From Desulfopila_A sp964446655 (GTDB taxonomy: Bacteria; Desulfobacterota; Desulfobulbia; Desulfobulbales; Desulfocapsaceae), in the NCBI GenBank assembly GCA_964446655.1, contig CAYUPL010000009.1:23756-87755 (forward strand): a stretch of 64,000 nucleotides of DNA. Reading direction: 5' to 3'. Every line of letters begins with the position of its first letter. Position 1 is the first letter of the stretch. This document shows, in pieces, positions 16,814 to 25,156 of the stretch. Both the position numbers and the translations under genes were made by a program. The notes below the pieces were generated by a model. It did no database searches and was not told where the DNA came from. It saw only the letters and a list, made by a program, of their open reading frames with translations.

Positions 16814-18088
16814 TTACTGAGTCACTTTACTCAATTCCTTGGCTAAAGACGACAAGCCGGAACTACGCATCATCACAAATGGCTTCTGATATTGCTTACA
16901 CATGTTTTTGACGCAACGGCAGGCATCATGACTGACACAATCCACCGGACAGAAAACCATATCCGCCCCACCGAGCAGTTGCGGCAGCAGACGCCGTGCG
17001 TCTTCTTTGCCCCCATCATGATGCAGAAATCGGCCGCCAAACTTCTCCACCAGTTCTCGGTAGCGGGAAATCATTTTATGCTGACCGCCCACATAAAGGA
17101 CTGTTTTTCCGCATAAGTCACGGCCTGGGCAACGACAACTGTCCAGATCGGCGCACTCAACACACGAGTCAACAGAAGAAGTGTCGACAGGAGAAAAGTT
17201 GAGCAAAGCAAGCTCGATACCGTTCAACTCTGCACGTAACTCTGCAATCTCCCCGCCGGCCGCCGTTAGCTTTTTATCTCGTGCCTGCAGCTGGTCAAGC
17301 GATTGCGCTAACTGTTCTTTTATGCTATGACACTCTGCGGCAAGCTGCTCATTCTGCAGAGCCAGTTCCTGCTCACGACGACGCCCACTTGCCAACTCAC
17401 TCTCCATTGCCGCTCTTTCCCGGACGGCATCGCTTGCCATAACTGGAGAAGGATTCTGCCCGCCGGCGTACTGCGCATGTATATCATGCATCTCCTCTTG
17501 CAATACGGCGCATTCCTGTTGCGCCTCCTGCAATTGCCGAGCATGCTGATGACGTTCACCGTCCAGCGTCACTTCGAGCATATTAACCTGATTTTGCAAG
17601 CGCTCCAGAACACGAATATCCCGTCTATAGTCACCAAAAAAATCGTAGCCGAGCAGATGACACTCACCATAGACTCTGCCCACCACCTTTCCCTCGGCAG
17701 AAGGATGGGTCATGATAGCCCAGTAAGCGCCTGCAATCGTACCGGCGGCAAAATCCTCCTGCCAAAGCGCTTCGATCGCTTCTTCATCAGCCGCCGCCGC
17801 ATATCGCTTCAAGGCCAGGCGATATTTCGTATCAAGGTATTTTCCCAAGACCCGCGATTGCTCACTGCGTGTTGTAATCGCGGTAACCAGATAGGAATGT
17901 ATCTGGTAGTCGGAAAAATCCCTACACTGGTTGAGAAAGAGTTTTTTGCGAGACAGCGTCCGTAAATCACGGCGTCGTAAACAAATCCCGACGATGGAAC
18001 AATGAAAGCTTGTATTGATCTGCCAGATACTGCGCCTGCGGCTTGCCTTGCCGGTACCCGCTTTAGCCGATGTGCCTGTTTTTTTCAT
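16814..18088 (-). CDS. DUF2325 protein with central coiled coil
   Basis: This is a 424-residue protein. The N-terminal basic segment and a helical domain reach about residue 180; a long coiled coil rich in Q, E and A runs from about 180 to 310. The C-terminal domain matches DUF2325: KTVLYVGGQHKMISRYRELVEKFG (first 20 residues shown as KTVLYVGGQHKMISRYREL), FLHHDGG, and MVFCPVDCVSHDACRCVK. Two Cys clusters are visible: CVECADLDSCRCPGRDLC just before the domain, and CPVDCVSHDACRCVKNMC inside it. DUF2325 proteins appear in redox and metal contexts but have no settled function. GGAGG precedes the ATG, which overlaps the upstream stop by 4 bases. Confidence 0.8.
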   Translation of the reverse strand: MKKTGTSAKAGTGKASRRRSIWQINTSFHCSIVGICLRRRDLRTLSRKKLFLNQCRDFSDYQIHSYLVTAITTRSEQSRVLGKYLDTKYRLALKRYAAAADEEAIEALWQEDFAAGTIAGAYWAIMTHPSAEGKVVGRVYGECHLLGYDFFGDYRRDIRVLERLQNQVNMLEVTLDGERHQHARQLQEAQQECAVLQEEMHDIHAQYAGGQNPSPVMASDAVRERAAMESELASGRRREQELALQNEQLAAECHSIKEQLAQSLDQLQARDKKLTAAGGEIAELRAELNGIELALLNFSPVDTSSVDSCVECADLDSCRCPGRDLCGKTVLYVGGQHKMISRYRELVEKFGGRFLHHDGGKEDARRLLPQLLGGADMVFCPVDCVSHDACRCVKNMCKQYQKPFVMMRSSGLSSLAKELSKVTQ

Positions 18089-18294
18089 ACATCCTCCGTG
18101 AACGTTTCTTTACTCCGTGCCGCTCCCGGTGCGTCTTTTTCTACCTGTTGCTCCTCCTTCACATGTTTGGCACTGGCCGAGGAGCACGAGGATGAACCAC
18201 AGGAACATCCTTTTTTTACAAGAAAAACACGATAAAGATAGAGAACGGCGACAAACACGATTCCCCCTGTCAACAGTAGATCCCAGTATGCCAT
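18085..18294 (-). CDS. FeoB-associated Cys-rich membrane protein
   Basis: This 69-residue protein has one N-terminal membrane helix (LLLTGGIVFVAVLYLYRVFL) followed at once by KKGCSCGSSSCSS, the pattern of the FeoB-associated Cys-rich family. These proteins usually sit beside feoB and are thought to assist ferrous iron transport, but here the feoAB pair is about 8.7 kb away on the other strand. GGGAG precedes the ATG. It opens a three-gene unit with the DUF2325 and Cys-tail genes. Confidence 0.85.
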   Translation of the reverse strand: MAYWDLLLTGGIVFVAVLYLYRVFLVKKGCSCGSSSCSSASAKHVKEEQQVEKDAPGAARSKETFTEDV

Positions 18295-18475
18295 GACATA
18301 TCTCCCTGCCAGGCCGGCAGCCCTCCTTCAATCCTCAGGTCAGCAACCGACTACAGTTCCGGTTATGATTGTCTTTGCCTCTCTGCTCCGACACAGACAC
18401 TCTCTTCAGTCAATGATTGTACCCCCTGACTGTGGCGCATCATAACCTCAGCAATATTAGCCGTCAAGTATTTTA

Positions 18476-18489
18476 TTAGCCTTCTCTAA
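18476..18489. promoter_or_regulatory. Candidate metal-repressor operator TTAG-N6-CTAA
   Basis: A 14-base dyad (TTAGCCTTCTCTAA) lies upstream of the FeoB-associated gene. The same TTAG-N6-CTAA form occurs at 26810-26823 between the two divergent iron operons. DtxR-type sites use TTAG half-sites, and a DtxR-type gene is nearby. The assignment is inferred from two copies only. Confidence 0.35.
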
Positions 18490-18570
18490 TTTTATTTGCA
18501 AGCTCAAACAGGCGACATGTCACCGAGCGGCAACTCCAGGAAAAACCTGGAGCAACTCTTCAGGTCACAA

Positions 18571-18795
18571 TCACAGGACTTTTTCCACCATTCCCTGCAA
18601 ATGACGCGACGGAATAACTCCATAGTGCTGTTGCCGGACAATCCCGTCCTGGTCGATCAGCAACGTCAGTGGTATAGTCATTGCGCTGTAATCACGTATT
18701 ATTTTTCTACTTGAGAGTGCTACAGGATAGGCTCAGAACAGAGCGTCGTCATTGGCAATACTCAGCAGGGCTTTTTCGTTATGAATGGTGACGCT
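18571..18795 (-). pseudogene. Remnant of a TlpA/thioredoxin-like protein C terminus
   Basis: Read on the minus strand this frame gives SVTIHNEKALLSIANDDALF, a TGA stop (18733-18735), then AYPVALSSRKIIRDYSAM and TIPLTLLIDQDGIVRQQHYG, ending at a stop at 18571. The yPVal, iPltlLIDqdGiv and following G are the C-terminal half of TlpA/AhpC-type thioredoxins. The catalytic CxxC half is missing and the frame is interrupted, so this is a decayed fragment. Its 5' end merges with the 3' end of the DtxR-type gene, which suggests a deletion joined the two. Confidence 0.7.
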
Positions 18796-19312
18796 GCAGC
18801 ATAGGACCCGGCAGGAGACTCCTCTCCGGCATGGCTGCAGATGACGGATCCGGTGTACTGTTGCGATGTCGCTCGTCCCGGTTGAGAAAGCGGCGGAACC
18901 CGACCTGAGAACGCCTGGCGCCTCCTGCCTGATCCTTGATATAGCTGGTATAAGCAATCATCCTGTTTATGATCTCCTCGGAGACGACGTGCTCCATACG
19001 ACAGGCTCCGCTATCGGCAATTTCATGGTTCAGCAGTAAAACCTCCATGAAAAAACGATGCAGCCGTTCATGCCGCTGCCGGACTTCAATGGCCAGAAGC
19101 CGCCCCGATTCGGTCAGGGAAACCTTCTGATAAGGCTGGTAGTTGACCAGGCCGTGTTTGCGCAGGTTCTGCAAGGCCTCTGTTACGGAAGGAGCCGTGA
19201 CCCGGAGCCTTCTGACGATATCACCGGGCCGGACGTCTACGCCCCGATCTCCGGCCAGCAGAATAGCCTTGAGGTAATCTTCCTGACTGGGACTCAAGCG
19301 CTGCCGTTTCAT
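18779..19312 (-). CDS. DtxR/MntR-family metal-dependent repressor
   Basis: This is a 177-residue iron- or manganese-sensing repressor. The N-terminal winged helix begins LSPSQEDYLKAILLAGDRG and contains DIVRRLRVTAPSVTEALQNL as recognition region. The dimer/metal domain has GACRMEHVVSEEI, the usual metal-ligand segment. The C-terminal 45 residues (after FRRFLNRDE) are unlike the family and run into a thioredoxin remnant in another frame, so the tail may be acquired. The ATG at 19312 has GGACAGAGAG upstream; 19330 is a longer option. It overlaps the end of the DUF4857 gene by about 90 bases. It is the last gene of the metal-transport unit and probably regulates it. Confidence 0.83.
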   Translation of the reverse strand: MKRQRLSPSQEDYLKAILLAGDRGVDVRPGDIVRRLRVTAPSVTEALQNLRKHGLVNYQPYQKVSLTESGRLLAIEVRQRHERLHRFFMEVLLLNHEIADSGACRMEHVVSEEIINRMIAYTSYIKDQAGGARRSQVGFRRFLNRDERHRNSTPDPSSAAMPERSLLPGPMLQRHHS

Positions 19313-20558
19313 TCTCTCTGTCCTCATCAAGCAGGGTTACCGCCAGCAGACCGATCAGGCCCGTGCCGAGAACGATGGCGCCGTCGGCAAGCAGCCTGCC
19401 GTTGCAGCCGACCCGGCGCCCCGGCACAATAAGCAGCAGGAAAAATGCAGCACCGATGCCGTACCAGGCCCACCTGCCGGCCCACTCCAGACGGAGCGCG
19501 GCCCGGCTCGAATAAGGATCCGAGCCGCTCAGCCGCCAGGGGAAAAGCAGTGTTTTGATATGCTGCTCCATATGAACCGGCTCATATTCACTGCGGTCAA
19601 GTGTAAAGCGGCGTTTGATCTGTCCATCATGATCAACCGCCGTACCGGTCACCTTTTCCTGGTCGGTACTGATGATGGAGATACCCAGGGGATCAAAGAG
19701 CAGCTTCAGGTCCATGGTCCGCGGATCGTACCCCTCGGCCGGCAGCTCGATGAGACGGTAATCGTCATAGGAGATCAGATAGATGCCGCCGCTGCGGCTG
19801 ATAATGACACCGTAAAAGGCCCGGCGGGAATGCTCGGCAACAATGATACCCAGTATATCGAGAGCGGCATCGATGCCGGTGCGCACCACTTCCGGCCGGT
19901 TCAACACCCGGCGGACATGAAAGACAGCGCCGTTGGCGTCGCGGATAAAATAGCCTTCGTCGAAGGGTTTCAGGTTGGTGCTCTTGCCGCCGATGGCTGT
20001 AGCCGGAAAGGCAAAACCCTGCGCGGTCAGCGCGCCGGTAAATATTTCGCTCAGCTGGGTATCGATCTGATTGTGATCGGCTCCGATGAATTCCATGGCC
20101 TCGTCGGTAAAACGGAACACATCCTCGGGAAAGGGCATGGTCACCACCGCCGGATCGTTGTTAAATAATGGGTAGAGACCGATATTGATCTCTTTGCCGG
20201 GCAGATGACGGGCTTTGATCTCCAGGGCCTGACGTTCGGCCCCGATGTCGCCGGCGGAAAAAAGGCGCCCGTCCAGTTCCACGGGAAGCAGGTTCTGTTT
20301 CTCCAGATTCTTGTAATAGAGAAAGGGCAGCAGTTCCTCCCACTGCGCCTGTTGATAGACAGTGCCGTTTTCGTCCAGATAGAGGGATCTGTGACCAACG
20401 AGATCGATACGGCTGACAAACTGGTTGATTACCGGGCTGTAGAGCATCAGCGGATCATTGACCCGACGCTCAAAGACCAGATCAAAGAGTACCGGCAAAG
20501 ACAAACCGAGCACCACCACGGTGACGGCTATGAGGCTGTAGCGACCAGATTTTTTCAT
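19221..20558 (-). CDS. DUF4857 membrane protein of the ABC transporter unit
   Basis: This 445-residue protein has an N-terminal helix (YSLIAVTVVVLGLSLPVLFDL), a large extracytoplasmic domain (about residues 30-360) and C-terminal helices (YGIGAAFFLLLIVPG and GAIVLGTGLIGLLAVTLL). I recognise it as DUF4857, usually encoded with an ABC ATPase and a small permease, as here. The last 37 residues (DRENETAALESQ onward) are read from sequence that also encodes the DtxR start, so the natural end may be a late extension. AAGGTG precedes the ATG, two bases after the permease stop. Confidence 0.75.
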   Translation of the reverse strand: MKKSGRYSLIAVTVVVLGLSLPVLFDLVFERRVNDPLMLYSPVINQFVSRIDLVGHRSLYLDENGTVYQQAQWEELLPFLYYKNLEKQNLLPVELDGRLFSAGDIGAERQALEIKARHLPGKEINIGLYPLFNNDPAVVTMPFPEDVFRFTDEAMEFIGADHNQIDTQLSEIFTGALTAQGFAFPATAIGGKSTNLKPFDEGYFIRDANGAVFHVRRVLNRPEVVRTGIDAALDILGIIVAEHSRRAFYGVIISRSGGIYLISYDDYRLIELPAEGYDPRTMDLKLLFDPLGISIISTDQEKVTGTAVDHDGQIKRRFTLDRSEYEPVHMEQHIKTLLFPWRLSGSDPYSSRAALRLEWAGRWAWYGIGAAFFLLLIVPGRRVGCNGRLLADGAIVLGTGLIGLLAVTLLDEDRENETAALESQSGRLPQGYSAGRRSGRRRPAR

Positions 20559-20560
20559 TG

Positions 20561-21253
20561 TTATTCACCTTTTTCCCGGCAACGATGACCGGCGAGAAAG
20601 ACACCCAGCAATATTGCCGGCACCAGCATGGCCAACCAGGGTAAAGCCGGGGCCAGATAACCGTAGCCGGAGCCGGCCAGAAAAAGAGGCAGGGCCAGAC
20701 AACCGACAGCCAGTAGAAAAATCTGCCTGATCCGGTTCGGTTCCAGCAAAAAAGTCAATGTGACGCCATAGGCAAACCAGCCGGCCAGAAGCCAGGGCAG
20801 CATGGTCAGAACCGTCGGCATGACAAAATCGACGGGGAAAAAATGATACATCGCTGCCACCACCAGAACAAGGTCCGTGACCCCAATCACCAGATAGAAG
20901 GCAGAGCCGGCCAGCAGCCAGAGCAGAAACAGCAGATTGACGGGCAGCGGCAGATGCAGCATCAGGCGTAATCGCCGGCCAAGCCGTTCCGGCACACCCT
21001 GGGCCGCGGCCAGCACAACTCCGGCCAGCAGCGGCAGCCAGCGCAGATCGTCAAAAAAGACGTTGTCCAGCTGAGCGGCCCTGTACCAGATCATCTCGGC
21101 ATGTTCAAGGCGCAGCAGACTGCGCAGTTCAACATAAAAAAACAGGCAGCCGCCGAAATTGACCGCCAGAGCGCCAAGGTAAAACCAGCGGATTTTCAGC
21201 CATTCCTTCAGCAGCAGGGCCCCGAAGGCGGACTGTTGTCCGTGGCCGCGCAT
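20561..21253 (-). CDS. ABC transporter membrane subunit, six helices
   Basis: This 230-residue hydrophobic protein has about six helices (FGALLLKEWLKIRWFYLGAL at the start). The ATG at 21253 overlaps the ATPase stop (ATGA). A longer open frame upstream to 21430 is only out-of-frame ATPase sequence. It resembles ABC-2 type permeases and is coupled to the ATPase before it and DUF4857 after it. The substrate is unknown, although the flanking genes are metal-related. Confidence 0.8.
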   Translation of the reverse strand: MRGHGQQSAFGALLLKEWLKIRWFYLGALAVNFGGCLFFYVELRSLLRLEHAEMIWYRAAQLDNVFFDDLRWLPLLAGVVLAAAQGVPERLGRRLRLMLHLPLPVNLLFLLWLLAGSAFYLVIGVTDLVLVVAAMYHFFPVDFVMPTVLTMLPWLLAGWFAYGVTLTFLLEPNRIRQIFLLAVGCLALPLFLAGSGYGYLAPALPWLAMLVPAILLGVFLAGHRCREKGE

Positions 21254-22272
21254 CAGTACTGCCCCAGTAAACCGATAAAGCCGTCTTCCAGCGTCATCGG
21301 CTGACGCAGCAGCTTCCCCCTGGCCGGGCCCAGCGATTGAAGATGGTGCATCAGCACATCCGCTTCGGCAAAGGAGTACAGGAAGGTACGGCCAGCGCGG
21401 CGCTCGACCCCTTTGACGACATGGTCGCATACGACGGTCGCCTCAACGGGGCAACGCCACTCATAGCGGTAAAAGGAAGTCATGAAATCCTGGAGCCCGG
21501 TCTGCAGGACTTGGCCACCGTCGATGAAAATCATGCTGTCGATGAGATTTTCCAGGTCCTGCACGATATGGCTGGTGACAAAAATGGTCTTGGTACCCTG
21601 GTTGAAAAACTCGTGCAGCACCTCGAGAAAGAGACGGCGATAGCCGGCATCGAGGCCCAGGGAAAAATCGTCGAGGATGAGCAGATCCGGATCCTGGGCC
21701 ATGACCAGGCCGAGCACCACCTGGGAGCGCTGGCCGCAACTGAGCCTGTTGAGCCGCGAGGTCATGGGCAGCCCCATCCTGTTGACCAGATCATAGAAGC
21801 GGTCTGCTTTCCAGTTGGGATAAAAAGAGGCATAGAAGCGCTCATTTTCGGCAATGCTCATGAAATCGTAGGCTAAATGCCCTTCGTGCAGCAAACCGAT
21901 GCGTTCCCTGGTCTGCGGCGGTAAAAGATAGGATTGCTCGCCAAGCACCAGACAACTGCCCTGCACCGGCTTGAGAAATCCCATGAGGATATTGACCAGT
22001 GTCGTCTTCCCCTGACCATTTTTGCCGAGCAGGCCGCAAATTGTTCCTCTAGGGACGGTGAAGTTCAGATCTTCGTAGACGGTTTTGGTTCCATAACGAT
22101 GGCATAAATGGCGCACTTCGATGGCGGCGGCAGTCGCAGCGGATATCTTCTCCGTCTCTTGCGGCAACTCCGCCCCTATATCAGCGAACAGATCAAACTC
22201 GGGCATAAGGGTTGTCCTCTCAGGAAAAAGGGGGTCAAGGTCCGGAAATGATATCTGGGTCAAATGGCGCAT
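21253..22272 (-). CDS. ABC transporter ATPase of the DUF4857 unit
   Basis: This is a 339-residue ATPase. Walker A GKNGQGKTT, signature LSCGQRSQVVLG (an LSGGQ variant with Cys in position 3), Walker B DLLILDDFSLGLD and the H-loop FVTSHIVQDLE are visible. The Glu after Walker B is replaced by Asp (LDDFSLG). The first 70 residues (MRHLTQISFPDLDPLFPERT) precede the ATPase domain. The ATG at 22272 overlaps the upstream stop as ATGA. It is the motor for the permease and DUF4857 proteins downstream. Confidence 0.87.
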   Translation of the reverse strand: MRHLTQISFPDLDPLFPERTTLMPEFDLFADIGAELPQETEKISAATAAAIEVRHLCHRYGTKTVYEDLNFTVPRGTICGLLGKNGQGKTTLVNILMGFLKPVQGSCLVLGEQSYLLPPQTRERIGLLHEGHLAYDFMSIAENERFYASFYPNWKADRFYDLVNRMGLPMTSRLNRLSCGQRSQVVLGLVMAQDPDLLILDDFSLGLDAGYRRLFLEVLHEFFNQGTKTIFVTSHIVQDLENLIDSMIFIDGGQVLQTGLQDFMTSFYRYEWRCPVEATVVCDHVVKGVERRAGRTFLYSFAEADVLMHHLQSLGPARGKLLRQPMTLEDGFIGLLGQY

Positions 22273-22688
22273 CAGAGAAGCAACCTCCTGCGGTAGATCC
22301 AGAGGTGCCGGCTCAGAAAAAGCAGAAACAACCCACCGCTCAGTCCATGTCCCGTCTCCCGGCCCATGGCAACCAGACCGAGGGCGGCAAGCAGAGCTGC
22401 GGCCATGCCCCTCTTGGCTGTCCTGGATGAAGGCAGATATCGGAGGTTTGACCTGGCCGTGCGCCGCCGCACCTCTTGCTCCGGCCATGGCCCAAGCAAT
22501 GCCAGAACGTTTGCCGTCAACGCTTTTTCTTCAAAGGTGATGAGAAGACTGCCGGATGCCGCCGAATGGACCAGCTTGACGGTGGGCACGATCCTACGGA
22601 TACGTTCGGTAATGATCGTGATGACCTGATCGTCAAGCAGCACGGAAGGGCGCAGCCTGATACGGCCCGGAAGCACATGGATACTCAT
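22272..22688 (-). CDS. HMA-like protein with LPGRIRLR motif and C-terminal helices
   Basis: This 138-residue protein opens with MSIHVLPGRIRLRPSVLL. The beta-alpha-beta fold of a heavy-metal-associated domain is kept over residues 1-75, but the metal-binding CxxC loop is replaced by LPGRIRLR. Two hydrophobic segments (MAAALLAALGLVAMG, GGLFLLFLSRHLWIY) anchor it in the membrane. AAGGAGG precedes the ATG. The start overlaps the P-type ATPase stop. The same motif opens the P-type ATPase and a third protein upstream, so these three probably act together. This is the arrangement I recall for ferrosome (Fez) proteins. Confidence 0.8.
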   Translation of the reverse strand: MSIHVLPGRIRLRPSVLLDDQVITIITERIRRIVPTVKLVHSAASGSLLITFEEKALTANVLALLGPWPEQEVRRRTARSNLRYLPSSRTAKRGMAAALLAALGLVAMGRETGHGLSGGLFLLFLSRHLWIYRRRLLL

Positions 22689-24814
22689 GAAGGACCTCCT
22701 TGTTCTTCAATCTGGGAAAGGGATATGGAATAGGGGCGCAGGGCATTGAGGGCGACGGCGACGGTGGAGGCGTTGTGCAGGAAAGCCCCAAGGGCCGGAG
22801 CTGTGAGGCCAAGCAGGCCTCCGGCCAGCAGCAACGAGTTGGCGCCGACTATGAAAACGAAATTGGACTTGACCCGTGTGAGAGTGGCCTGGGCTAACAG
22901 GCGCAGCTGCGGCAGGGCCATAAGCTCGCTCTCCGACAGGACGATATCGGCCACTTCCCGGGCCATATCCGCACCACGGCGCATGCAGCATCCCACCGAA
23001 GCCTCGGCCAGCGCCGCGGCATCGTTGAGGCCGTCGCCAACCATGGCGACAACATGACCGTTTTCTTTTAATTTTTTGATATAATGAAACTTATCTTCCG
23101 GCAGGGCCTGAGCCACCCACTCGTCGATACCCAGGCCGGCGCAGGTACGTTCGGCCATACCGTCGAGATCTCCGGTCAGCATGATGATTCGCCGTACCCC
23201 CATACGGCGCAGCATTGCTACAACCTGTGGTGCTTCCGGGCGAGGCGGGTCCTCAAGGGCGAAGCCGGCCAGCAGCTCACCGCCCATGGCCAGAAAGAGA
23301 ATAGTATGCCCCTCGTCGTTCCATCTGTCCAGCTGGGGAGCCAGAGCAGAGACATCAATGCCCTCGTCGTCCTCGACGAAGTGACGGCTGCCCAGTAGTA
23401 CCCGGCTGCCGTCAAAAGCGCTGGCTACACCATGGGCGGTAACATATTCCACCATGGCATGACGTTCGGCATGCTCGAGACCTTCGGCATCGGCCTGGCG
23501 GACCACCGCCTTGGCGACCGGATGGGGGAAATGCTCCTCCAAACAGGCCGCCAGACGCAGTACTTCCGTACGGTTCCAGCCATTGCAGGGCACAATCTCC
23601 CTGACAGACGGAGAAGCCATGGTCAGCGTGCCGGTCTTATCAAAGACAAAGACATCGGCGCCGGCCAGATCCTCGAGATGACGACCACCCCGCACCGCTC
23701 CACCGATGCTGACGGCCTGTCGCATGGCGGACAGAATGGCCAGGGGTGTCGCCAGTTTGATGGCGCAGGAATAGTCCACCAGCAGAACCGAAGCGGCCCG
23801 GCGCGGGTCCCTGCTGATTAGCAGAACCAGTGCGGCAATAATCAACGTGAGCGGGGCAAGCCTGGAGGCCAGCCGTTCCGCCTGGCCGTGGATGACAGCC
23901 TTGCGCTCTTCGGCATCGCGAAGCAGCAGCATGGTGCGGCGCCAGATGGTGGCATCTCCGTTTTCCGTGGCCCGGATCAGCAATTCGCCATCCTCGAGCA
24001 GGGTACCGGCAAAAACCGCCGTACCGGGCCGCTTATCCGTCAGTCTGGCCTCGCCGGTAATCAGGCTCTGATCGACAAACCCTTCACCTTCTGTTACCAC
24101 CCCATCCACCGGTACGAGACTTCCTTTTCTGACAACAACCATATCGCCGACCCGCAGGGCCGTCGCTTCGACTTCCGTCTCCCGGTCGCCCTGACGCAGC
24201 CGCGCCTTGACGGCCTGCCGCGCCAGCGACTGCAGCAGGCTCTGCTCGGAACGGCTCCTGGTCCAGTTTTCGAGAAAGTCTCCCAGCCCGAGGAGGAGGT
24301 TGATGGTCACCAGAGTACGGTAATCACGACGGACAAGACAGACGGCCATGGCGGCGGCATCGAGGACATCAATAGTAAGCCCGCCGCGCCAAACCGCTGC
24401 TATCCCCTTGCGTAACCGGGGCCAGGCATGGCGGAGGTGAAGCAGAGGACGCAGGCCGACAGGTATCAGCGGCCGGAGCAGAAACGGCCGCAGGAGCCTG
24501 AACATGGTCGGCTTTTGTCGTACATCATGGTTGCCTTGCCCGCTATCCGGGCCAGTGTCGCTCAAGGCGGTATCGGCCTCTTTGCGCCATCCCCCTATCT
24601 GGGCCTCGCGGATGGCAATGAGCAAATCTGCCCGGGCGATTACGGCAGGATCATACAGAACCAGAACGCTGCATGCGGCCGGGGAATAATGGGCCTGCTG
24701 CACGCCCGTTACCTGACGGACACCTATGGACTGCTGGAGAAGGGCCCTGTCCCGGGCCACACCGCCCCGAAGACGAAGACGCCCGGGCAGGTCGTGAACT
24801 ATCATTACAGACAA
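22685..24814 (-). CDS. P1B-type metal ATPase with SCA motif, FezB-like
   Basis: This 709-residue heavy-metal ATPase has an HMA-like N terminus with LPGRLRLR (residues 9-16) in place of CxxC. Family motifs in order: actuator TGEA (253-256, usually TGES), the membrane metal motif YSCAIKLATP (348-357, where CPC is normal), phosphorylation site DKTGTL (392-397), HP motif PHPVAK (about 430), MLTGD and VGDGLND, and C-terminal HNASTVAVALNALR. SCA instead of CPC places it outside the copper and zinc exporters. From memory it fits subgroup P1B-6, which includes the ferrosome pump FezB, likely for iron. The TTG start at 24814 has GAGGTG upstream; ATG at 24805 is the alternative. Confidence 0.82.
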   Translation of the reverse strand: MSVMIVHDLPGRLRLRGGVARDRALLQQSIGVRQVTGVQQAHYSPAACSVLVLYDPAVIARADLLIAIREAQIGGWRKEADTALSDTGPDSGQGNHDVRQKPTMFRLLRPFLLRPLIPVGLRPLLHLRHAWPRLRKGIAAVWRGGLTIDVLDAAAMAVCLVRRDYRTLVTINLLLGLGDFLENWTRSRSEQSLLQSLARQAVKARLRQGDRETEVEATALRVGDMVVVRKGSLVPVDGVVTEGEGFVDQSLITGEARLTDKRPGTAVFAGTLLEDGELLIRATENGDATIWRRTMLLLRDAEERKAVIHGQAERLASRLAPLTLIIAALVLLISRDPRRAASVLLVDYSCAIKLATPLAILSAMRQAVSIGGAVRGGRHLEDLAGADVFVFDKTGTLTMASPSVREIVPCNGWNRTEVLRLAACLEEHFPHPVAKAVVRQADAEGLEHAERHAMVEYVTAHGVASAFDGSRVLLGSRHFVEDDEGIDVSALAPQLDRWNDEGHTILFLAMGGELLAGFALEDPPRPEAPQVVAMLRRMGVRRIIMLTGDLDGMAERTCAGLGIDEWVAQALPEDKFHYIKKLKENGHVVAMVGDGLNDAAALAEASVGCCMRRGADMAREVADIVLSESELMALPQLRLLAQATLTRVKSNFVFIVGANSLLLAGGLLGLTAPALGAFLHNASTVAVALNALRPYSISLSQIEEQGGPS

Positions 24815-24841
24815 CGTGCACCTCGCTCCGGTTCAGTATAA

Positions 24842-25156
24842 TCAGGATGTTTTTGACTCGGTGCCCTGCCCTGCGGCACCATCTCCAGCCGGTGGCGAGG
24901 TCGTCGCACCAGGGTCCGGCTGGTGTGCCGAGCGCATTGCCCGGGCGTGCTCGACCTCGGAGAGGAAATCGGACAGATCTTCCTTGGAGCGCTGCAAAGT
25001 GGTGGCAGCCTTATCACGCAGATCAAGAGCTCCGGCTGCCAGGTCCGCCAGGGCGGGACGAGTCCCGTCGCTGTTTTTCGACAATGCAAAGACGGCCAGA
25101 CCGCCCAGCGCGATGCCGCCTACAAAAAACATGAGGTTCTGTGTAGAATCACTCAT
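24842..25156 (-). CDS. Small membrane protein with amphipathic tail
   Basis: This 104-residue protein has one N-terminal helix (NLMFFVGGIALGGLAVFALS) and a soluble helical part (ALADLAAGALDLRDKAATTL, then LSDFLSEVEHARAM), ending in a Pro/Gly/Ala-rich tail. It resembles short YtxH-like or phasin-like proteins but I cannot name the family. AAGGAG precedes the ATG, which overlaps the upstream stop by 8 bases. In ferrosome-type clusters small membrane proteins of this sort accompany the pump; the role here is inferred. Confidence 0.7.
   Translation of the reverse strand: MSDSTQNLMFFVGGIALGGLAVFALSKNSDGTRPALADLAAGALDLRDKAATTLQRSKEDLSDFLSEVEHARAMRSAHQPDPGATTSPPAGDGAAGQGTESKTS

Noticed and set aside
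16281..16820. + strand frame of 179 codons over the Cys-tail gene
   Set aside because: The minus-strand gene has a strong ribosome binding site and fits the operon; the + frame starts in the riboswitch region.
18733..18735. In-frame TGA in the thioredoxin remnant read as selenocysteine
   Set aside because: The position does not match the CxxC or peroxidatic site of the family and the N-terminal half is missing, so decay is simpler.
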